DNA from: Dirofilaria immitis
Lineage: Eukaryota; Nematoda; Chromadorea; Rhabditida; Onchocercidae
Direction of reading: 5' to 3'
Length of the DNA stretch: 64,000 nt
NCBI GenBank assembly: GCA_024305405.1
Contig: JAKNDB010000070.1
Span: 1,547,726-1,611,725 of the forward strand
Positions 56,780 through 64,000 of this stretch are shown here, one piece after another; position 1 is the stretch's first letter; each line of letters starts with the position of its first letter. The position numbers and the translations under genes were made by a program. The notes beneath the pieces were generated by a model. The model saw nothing but the letters and a program-made list of their open reading frames with translations. It did not search any database and was not told the origin of the DNA.

Positions 56780-57210
56780 TGTCGCGAACGCTGATTCGCG
56801 AAACTCCAACATACAATTACATAATTAAATAAATTTCTTATTGTAAACAAATAAGCAAATAGATTACTCACTGTAAATTAATGCTCATGAAACTATGAAT
56901 CATCCCAGTCATATCTATTCCTAAAATTGTTTTTCACACGTTTTTGTTGTTTATCTAACCAATCTACATCCTTTTGTTTAAACGCTTATTTTCCCACGCT
57001 AATCTCCCTTTTAACCTTACTGTAATGTTTCCTCCACATCCGGTATGTTTCCGGTGCTAGAATTAATCACTCCCACTTCTGGGAAGATATAAACCACGAG
57101 TGATCATCATCAAGTGGATTGTTATCACTTAAATACAATCAGTAATAAACGTTTCGGCTTCACGGTGTACGCTCAATACAGCTCCACTACACCCTACTCA
57201 ATACCCAACA
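56780..57210 (+). repeat. 5' LTR of the BEL/Pao element (431 bp)
   Basis: Begins tgtcgcgaacgctgattcgc and ends atacccaaca, giving TG...CA ends. The start contains a small hairpin (tcgcgaa ... ttcgcga). Compared with the right LTR it has a 4-base length difference near 56918, an a/g difference near 57040 and two one-base indels in C-runs. Confidence 0.95.
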
Positions 57211-57235
57211 CTGGTGACATTTGGTCCCCTCGACG
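57211..57235 (+). other. Primer-binding region
   Basis: Directly after the LTR the sequence reads ctggtgacatttggtcccc. The tggtgacatttgg core is typical of BEL/Pao elements and would pair with a tRNA 3' end ending in CCA. The particular tRNA is not determined. Confidence 0.6.
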
Positions 57236-57291
57236 TCAGCTCACGCCCAATAAATATGCGACATAAATTTTGGTGCCCGAGGTGAGGTACG

Positions 57292-58680
57292 ATGTCAAGT
57301 ACCATCATTGCCAGTATTCAACCAGCGAAGAACAGGTTAGTCTTTCTTCTTCAAGAAATAAATTCCCTAGAGTTAGAGTGCCCGAATCCGAATTTGTCAC
57401 TCGAACAACAAGGAAATCTTTATACAACAAGGAAACAAGTACTCGAAGATAAACTAGATAGAATCCAATTATGCGTTAAGTCGCTTGAAGACGCATATGA
57501 TAAATGGCTTAAATTTATTCAAACCATCACTGCAACAAAAAAAAGGAATGAAGAAGAAAAGGCTTACGAATCAATTACCGAAGGTGAACATGAACTATTC
57601 CAAATAATACATGAGGGGAAAGAGGCGCTGCTAACATTAACAAAATATAAACGTGAAGCCGAACAAAAGTCGGAACTATTATTCAAGAAGATGGGAAAGG
57701 TACAGGAAAAATTAACTCCTTCGAACTCTACGGTCAATCTTCCGCAATTATCCCTTCCTATGTTTACTGGTGATCCCAGGCAATGGCGTCAATTTTGGAG
57801 CAGCTTCACTGCAGCTGTCCATTCACAAGCAATTCCTGAAATTCAAAAGTTAAATTATTTGTATTCGTGTCTCAGAGGAAACGCGCTAGAAGCAGATATC
57901 GGGATATGACATTGCACCAGAGAATTACGAAATTATAAGACGATTACTTAGAGAGAAATATGGTGATCCCTCGACAGCAACGGCCATATTATATGAGGAA
58001 CTCAGATCCATTAAAAGAGACGAAAAGGAATGGGTGAGAATGATCGAACATATTGAAAGAGTAATACGTCAACTAGAAGCACTAGGTGAGGATATGGAGC
58101 AATCAAGTATTGAGCATTGGATTGAGGATAAGCTGCCACATTGGATCTTGGATAAAGTATTTGAGCAAAAGGAGAAGGATGCGCCCTGGACAGTTTCAAA
58201 ACTAAGAGATTTCTTGTTAAAGAGAGTCACTCGATGCGAAAAGGTCAAATTTTGCAAAACACCAAGCGCACATACTGATATTAAACCTACAATCAATAAG
58301 ACAGGACCAAAGTTGAAATATAGTCCTGGAGGATCATCAGCACTATCAATGGTACATAGCAATTCAAAACTATTACCATCTACAGGTCGAAGTATTCAAC
58401 ACTCTTCGCAACCCGCGGTAGCTAAAAGACCGTGTGTATTTTGCAATCAAAATCATTGGGATAGCGAATGCGATGTCTATCCGACTGCTGATGGCAGAAG
58501 AAGTCGCCTCAAATTATTGAAGAAATGTTTGATCTGTTTTAAAGACAGTCACTTTAGTGAGAGGTGCAAATTAAGGAAACGATGTTTTTATTGCAAAGCC
58601 TTTCACAACAGTGCGCTATGTAGAAATAGAAAGACAACCTCTTCAAACAATCTGGTTAATTCCGATGTCAAGAATGTTCA
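57292..58680 (+). CDS. Gag-like polyprotein region, one frameshift
   Basis: Structural protein of the element. It opens at the ATG 57292 with a coiled-coil-rich N-terminus. It then has the BEL-type gag core (LPMFTGDPRQWRQFWSSF, then LNYLYSCLRGNA), a one-base shift at about 57895, and continues GYDIAPENYEIIRRLL and KYGDPSTATAILYEELR. Three zinc-knuckle-like motifs follow: CVFCNQNHWDSEC (58435-58473), CLICFKDSHFSERC and CFYCKAFHNSALC (to 58620). Gag runs straight into protease in the same frame. Confidence 0.85.
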
Positions 58681-58759
58681 CGAAAATCTTCGAACGCTCC
58701 CGAAAACGGATTGTCCGGCATTCCTCAGTAACTCAAGCAATACCGCTCAAGCAAACGTC

Positions 58760-59215
58760 GCAAACGGAACTTTACTCCTATGTAAGGAAATAAAAGTTTT
58801 TAATCCTACTCAGCCCCAACGGCAAGCGAAGGCTTTAGCACTATTCGATTCAGGATCGCAACTATCCTTCATTTCTCAGAAACTAGCGCAACAGTTGGAA
58901 TTAACAGAAACTGACAAACAAATCATTAAAATAACTCCATTTGGCGTAAAGAATCCAACGCCCTACCGCACAGTTTCTACTCAATTGAGCGTACAAACAG
59001 TGGACAACGATGTTGTAACATTAGCGGTTAATGTGGTTGATCATATAACTAACGAATTGCAAGTGGTGATTCCCCGAAGAAAGACAAATTTCAAATACTA
59101 ACAAATCGGTGGGGAGAACCCGACATATTGGTTGGAGCCGATCACTTCTTTAAGTTTATCAAAATACAGCAGGAGCAAGAATTACATACAGGCCATATGC
59201 TGGTACAAACAAGGG
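58760..59215 (+). CDS. Retropepsin-like protease region and start of pol
   Basis: The aspartic protease motif ALFDSGSQLSFISQKLAQQL begins at about 58838. After a frame change near a CCCC run (about 59071) the text continues RWGEPDILVGADHF and ends at about 59213, where a displaced copy of downstream pol sequence starts. The protease acts in cis on gag-pol in this family. Confidence 0.8.
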
Positions 59216-59471
59216 AGACTAGAAGCGATGGGTATCCAAGAGTCTCCGAATGATAATGATGATGAAAAATACTGGAGCGCTTTAAAGAACATCATTACGG
59301 TACTGGAGATATAAGTAAACTTTGTAAGAATAACATCTCTCCGCAAAATTTGGTATGTACTGTTAGGGCTAATATTAATTCGGAATTAGAAAATTTTTGG
59401 AGACTAGAAGCGATGGGTATCCAAGAGTCTCCGAATGATAATGATGATGAAAAAATACTGGAGCGCTTTCA
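59213..59471 (+). repeat. Internal duplication within pol
   Basis: A segment of about 75 bases beginning gagactagaagcgatgggta and ending tactggagcgcttt occurs at 59213-59285 and again at 59397-59471. The second copy is in its expected context ([11 protein letters not shown] ... ILERFQRT). The first replaces the normal sequence after LVQTR and breaks the reading frame. Confidence 0.9.
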
Positions 59472-60360
59472 AAGAACACTTATAAGAAAGAAGGGACGTT
59501 ATCATGTCTGTTGGCCTTGGAGAGATTCTACCCAAAAGCTCAGCGACAACTATGGCTTGTGCATGGGTCGCTTGAAGAACCTAATCACAAAATTACAACA
59601 CAACTCGCTCCTTCAAGTGTATCACAATACAATAATAGAACAATTACAAACAGGTATAATTGAAGAAGTTCCACAGAATGATGAAGTCGGGGTCATACAT
59701 TACCTCCCCATCATGAAGTCTGGAACCCTAATAAAAACACTACAAAATTGAGAATAGTGTATGATGCGTCAGCGCATCAGAAAGGGTATAAAAGCCTCAA
59801 TGATGTCCTTCACAGAGGACCGGTAATGTTATCCGATCTAGTCGGTGTGTTGTTGCGGTTGCGAATGATGAAATTGGTCATAGTAGCGGATATAGAAAAG
59901 GCATTCTTACAAATAGGATTACATCCGGATGAGAGGAACTGCACAAGATTTTTATGGGTTAAGAACCTAGATGAAGAGGTATCCGAGAAGAATATCAAAT
60001 CATATCGATTCAAACGGGTACCATTTGGAGTAATATCTTCACCTTTCCTGTTAGCAGCAACACTCAAATATCATTTAGATAATACGGCAACTAGATTGGC
60101 ATATGAAATAAAACAGAACCTGTATGTGGACAACATCGTTTTGACAGCTGACAATACAGAAGAAGCAATAACTAAATACCTTGAAACCAAAGAAATCTTC
60201 AAAAAGGCAACAATGAATGTGAGAGAATTTTTTATCCAATGACAAGGAATTCAATAAGCGGTTACCAGTAGATGACCTGAATACATCTAATAAGGAAACC
60301 TTCTTCGGACTTAACTGGAACCATAACTTGGACACCATGCAGTTGAGATTGAGACCATGG
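59340..60360 (+). CDS. Reverse transcriptase region of BEL/Pao pol
   Basis: Copies element RNA into DNA. It includes [18 protein letters not shown], the RT start [32 protein letters not shown] (catalytic aspartate in DIEKAF), [14 protein letters not shown], and the active-site box NLYVDNIVL, where YVDN replaces the usual YVDD. Frames change at 59748 and near 60236, the latter at a T-run (ttttttatcc), and again at about 60365. Confidence 0.85.
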
Positions 60361-61060
60361 TCAAACAAAAATTAACAAAAAGAATGATTTTACAGTTCAT
60401 AGCATCACAATACGATCCATTGGGATATTTGACACCGATCATGGTGCGGCTCAAACTGTTCATTCAACACTTGTGGAAGGAAAAATATTCATGGGATCAA
60501 TCCATAAATGACACTGATAAAGAGCAGTGGAAAGTCCTTGTATCAGATTGGCCCAAAATTGTCAGAGAGATACCAAGACATATAACAAGGAACATCAATT
60601 CAACGGAATTTCACATCTTTATAGATGCGTCAAAACTTGCCTATGCGACTGCTGTCTATATAAGATATACTGACGAGGAATATAAAGTCGCTAAAGCTCA
60701 TTTGTTGTATGCTAAATCTCGAATAACGCCAATAAAGGATATATCGATTCCAAAACTCGAGTTGTTATCTCTTCTGATAGGCCGTTAGAGCAGGCCGATT
60801 TGTATTAAAGCAATTACAATGTCAAGAAAAATATGCAACTGTATTGTCTGACGCAAAATGTGTCCTTTTTGGGTAAAAAATGAATCAAAATCACTTCCGC
60901 GATTTGTACAAAGACGGGCCGAAGAAATCCGAAATTCGCATTTTAAGTTGAGATATCTACCGAGTCATGACAATCCAGCTGATATAGCCACAAGAGGGAT
61001 ATCACCAATCAGACTGCGTTATAATAAATTATGGTGGAATGGACCGCACTGGCTAGAAAA
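60357..61060 (+). CDS. RNase H and connection region of pol
   Basis: It has [15 protein letters not shown], then [20 protein letters not shown] (RNase H first aspartate) and [16 protein letters not shown] frame break lies near 60784 and another at a T-run near 60870. It continues [20 protein letters not shown] and [14 protein letters not shown], the conserved end of BEL RNase H. Confidence 0.8.
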
Positions 61061-62620
61061 AGATCCATCACAATGGCCGATTGGAGAGTTCAGTTATAAA
61101 GCAGAAGACGAAATTATGCAAGCAGTGATGTTGAATTTATCAAAGACGGCTACATGTAATCATGCAAACGATAGTATTCGATTTATTGAAGCACACCGTT
61201 TTGGTAAATGGACTAAAATCATTAGAGCGACCGTATGGACCCTCCGATTCATTAAAAAAACGTGCAAAATGGACATATTATGGTTAAAGTCATTGTCTAT
61301 TCAAGGAATCGAAATGACAAAGGACGATTACAATCTAGCAGAATGGTTAATTAGGCAGGCGCAATCCCAGAATTTAACAAGTGTAGAGATAGAAAAGTGG
61401 AATCTTTTCCAAGATAAATGGAGGTCCAACAGTCGACTAGAAAATTCAGAATTGGATAACGAAAGTAAATATCCTATTTATTTACCAAACAAAGATGATA
61501 TAACTAAACTCATTATTGAACAACAACATAATAATTTGTATCATGCTGGTATTGCGCATACATTGTCCGCAATAAGACGCAGATTCTGGATTACGAAAGA
61601 GCCACAATAAAACGAACAATATCCTCATGCATGGCTTGTAGGTGATGGAAGGCAAAACCTTTCAAATTACCACCAATGCCGAATTTACCAGAATCGCGTG
61701 TACAGCGTTCAAGACCATTTGAACAAATAGGTTTAGATTACCTAGGCCCCTCTCGATTAAATCCTCTACTGGAGTGATTAAAAGATGGATTGCACTTTTC
61801 ACATGCTTTACAACTAGAGCAGTCCACTTTGAACTGGTTGAAGATTTATCCGCTAAAAATTTTTCTCATATTTTGAGACGATTCGTCGCGCGTAGAGGAT
61901 ACCCAAAACTAGTACTTAGCGACAATGCTAGTCAGTTTCAATTAGTATTCAGACAAATAATGAACGAAAACGCCAATTTCTTGGCTGAAAAGGGTATGGT
62001 CTGGAAGAACACCATTCCACGAGCTCCTTGGGGCGGTGGTGTTTATGAACGACTCATTAGATTAACGAAAGTAGCCTTAGGAAAAGCGATAGGAAGAAGA
62101 TTACTCACTGAGAAAGAAATGATGACGCTAATTACAGAAATAGAAGGAATATTGAACACACGTCCATTGATTTATGTCGGTTTTGATGATTATAGAATTG
62201 TACGTCCCATTGATTTTATTTTACCAACGGCATCATTACATATGCCAATTAATTATGAAAATCATGAGGAGGAATATACGCCATACGTATTGAACACAAG
62301 GGACAACTTGATCAAGCATTGGTCAAGTATTCTGAAAGCGTTAGATGCCTACTGGAAATTATGGAGAGAAGATTATCTCACTTCTTGAAGAGAACGTGGA
62401 CAAAGGGAAATACGTGCTGCTAGACTAGTGGAGGCAAGATAACCGCAAGTGAATGAAATAGTTTTAGTGGTGGAACCCAATAGTCCTCGTGGTATTTGAA
62501 ATCTCGCTCGAATAATCAAACTTAATAAAGGTCTAGATGGTTGGACGCGAAGTGCCGTGATACAACTACCTAATGGGAAACAACTCAACCGGTCATTGAA
62601 TATGTTTTGCCCTATGGAAA
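61060..62620 (+). CDS. Integrase region of pol
   Basis: Inserts element [14 protein letters not shown] and the HHCC-type segment ([20 protein letters not shown]) lie at about 61470-61600. They are followed by CMAC, an in-frame [16 protein letters not shown], the core aspartate in [11 protein letters not shown], a frame change near 61765, then [16 protein letters not shown], the second aspartate in VLSDNASQF, and the glutamate in GVYERLIRL (DDE set). The C-terminal domain ([13 protein letters not shown] onward) has stops at about 62386, 62440 and 62497. Each is one substitution away from sense. Confidence 0.85.
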
Positions 62621-62739
62621 ACAGCAGCGATAATAATAATGATCGCGAAATCACAGAGAAGCTTTGGCAAGAACAAGACAACTTTGAAAAACCAATTGCT
62701 AGTCGAACTCGAACCGCTAAGAAAGCGGCGGCATATGCT

Positions 62740-63462
62740 AAGATAACTAGTAAGACAACATCAAATGATCCTTTGAAGGCATTGTCATTGATAACAATGC
62801 TACCATTAGTAACAGTACAGATGATAAATGCAAACAGCTGCAAATGGACTTCCACAATACCGTTCAATATTCCTGCAAGTTGGAGTTATATATCATCAAC
62901 TAAACCGTCACGATGCACAAGGTAAATGTGTATACATACACTCATGTTGGAATACCAACCATAAAATATGGTGATCACTACGTTATCGACAAATTGCAGG
63001 CCTCATCTGTAATAGCTAAAAGAAAAGGAGGTACATTGTGGATAGCACCCCGTAAAACAGGTAGAAAGCCATTCCGAACCATCGAATTCACAGGAGGATT
63101 ACTAAATAAATTTGAGATCGAGAGAAATTAATGCTGAGTTGGAGCTTCTGAGCCACCATCACGACACAGATAGTTTGGTGTCGTCATAATACAAGGACGA
63201 TTCTATCTGGGAAGAAATCGCCGAACAGGGAGAAGAACTAATGAATCATGTCGGACAAGAAGTTGACCAAGTGATTCAATTTAATCAAGAAGAACTTGAA
63301 AGTGTAGCAACAAATTGGAAGTTAATAACTATTTGTATCAGTATTGCCGTAATATTACTTATAATAATTGGTCTTAAATTCAAGCTTGTATTCTTACAAT
63401 CTTTATTTTGTTCTTCCCGAAGACGAAATTCTGAATATCATTATCCTTCCTACGGAACCTAA
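62740..63462 (+). CDS. Env-like open region with signal peptide and membrane anchor, incomplete
   Basis: Some nematode BEL/Pao elements carry an envelope-like third gene. Here a hydrophobic leader (ALSLITMLPLVTVQMINANS) at about 62779 is followed by a cysteine-containing stretch. A second frame at 62913-63131 follows, and then a frame at 63241-63462 with a strong membrane helix (LITICISIAVILLIIIGLKF) and a basic tail. The whole region is about 240 codons and broken by stops, shorter than full env-like genes of the group. Function is not demonstrable. Confidence 0.5.
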
Positions 63463-63586
63463 GCTTACCCAAGTTTCTGATAAGGAAAATCAAGCATCGG
63501 TTATTAGACTCAATACTTTTCATATACCCTGAAGACACCCCAGTTAGAATGCTATAATAATTCGTTTTCTCGTCTCCCCTTGGGAG

Positions 63587-64000
63587 TGTCGCGAACGCTG
63601 ATTCGCGAAACTCCAACATACAATTACATAATTAAATAAATTTCTTATTGTAAACAAATAAGCAAATAGATTACTCACTGTAAATTAATGCTCATGAAAC
63701 TATGAATCATCCCAGTCATATCTACAAAATTGTTTTTCACACGTTTTTGTTGTTTATCTAACCAATCTACATCCTTTTGTTTAAACGCTTATTTTCCCAC
63801 GCTAATCTCCCCTTTTAACCTTACTGTAATGTTTCCTCCACATCCAGTATGTTTCCGGTGCTAGAATTAATCACTCCACTTCTGGGAAGATATAAACCAC
63901 GAGTGATCATCATCAAGTGGATTGTTATCACTTAAATACAATCAGTAATAAACGTTTCGGCTTCACGGTGTACGCTCAATACAGCTCCACTACACCCTAC
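63587..64000 (+). repeat. 3' LTR of the BEL/Pao element, cut by the window end
   Basis: Begins tgtcgcgaacgctgattcgc right after ccccttgggag. 414 bases are present; the last 13 bases expected from the left LTR lie outside the window. It is almost identical to the left LTR. Confidence 0.95.

Larger units (their letters stand above)
56780..64000 (+). mobile_element. BEL/Pao-type LTR retrotransposon, nearly complete
   Basis: Left LTR, primer-binding region, gag, protease, reverse transcriptase, RNase H, integrase and an env-like end occur in BEL/Pao order on the plus strand, followed by a right LTR cut by the window edge. The LTRs differ by only one substitution and three small indels over the shared part, so insertion or conversion is recent. 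The coding region is nevertheless broken by several frameshifts and in-frame stops. The base composition is clearly less AT-rich than the host sequence. Confidence 0.95.

Noticed and set aside
58069..58362. Minus-strand frame in gag
   Set aside because: Antisense of the gag coding region, which has clear family motifs on the plus strand.
62373..62867. 164-codon minus-strand frame across integrase and env-like regions
   Set aside because: Antisense shadow of the retroelement coding strand.

Overview
This window reads as nuclear DNA of a nematode, most likely a filarial (spirurid) worm. It is very AT-rich. Its genes are split by introns with gt..ttttcag-type borders, their protein families look nematode-like, and one intron holds gene debris of bacterial (Wolbachia-like) type. 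I see no rRNA, tRNA, spliced-leader RNA or CRISPR array. All gene models were assembled by eye from splice sites, reading phase and remembered family features.

Layout. (1) 1641-8011, minus: a tau-tubulin-kinase-like CK1-family kinase in 9 exons; one intron carries a compact triple-hairpin candidate RNA at 7172-7262. (2) 8012-24035: about 16 kb of AT-rich DNA with no gene I can support, but several tandem repeats. (3) 24036-29265, minus: a 3-beta-hydroxysteroid dehydrogenase family oxidoreductase in 7 exons, clean in all phases. (4) 30447-32838, minus: an alpha-1,3-fucosyltransferase (GT10) in 7 exons. (5) 33.5-50.5 kb: a rearranged segment. Two inverted arms of about 2 kb (33533-35918 and 47990-49990) lie some 12 kb apart, and each carries two exons of an RMD (regulator of microtubule dynamics) gene. 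The rest of that gene follows the left arm to 38414 and seems to lack a central exon. The spacer also holds a decayed BEL/Pao integrase, a candidate small secreted-protein gene, a broken C2H2 zinc-finger gene and several direct repeats. (6) 50732-55118, minus: a saccharopine-dehydrogenase-like oxidoreductase (SCCPDH family) in 10 exons. Its 1.45-kb sixth intron contains fragments resembling bacterial bolA, a type I secretion ABC transporter and ccmF. (7) 56780-64000: a BEL/Pao LTR retrotransposon with gag, protease, RT, RNase H, integrase and an env-like end; its 3' LTR is cut by the window edge.

Two things cut across regions. First, otherwise well-conserved exons carry single-base frameshifts, nearly always in short A/T runs; this could be a base-calling artefact or gene decay, and the sequence alone cannot decide. 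Second, the right half (33-64 kb) is a patchwork of duplications, retroelement pieces and bacterial fragments, while the left half is quiet.
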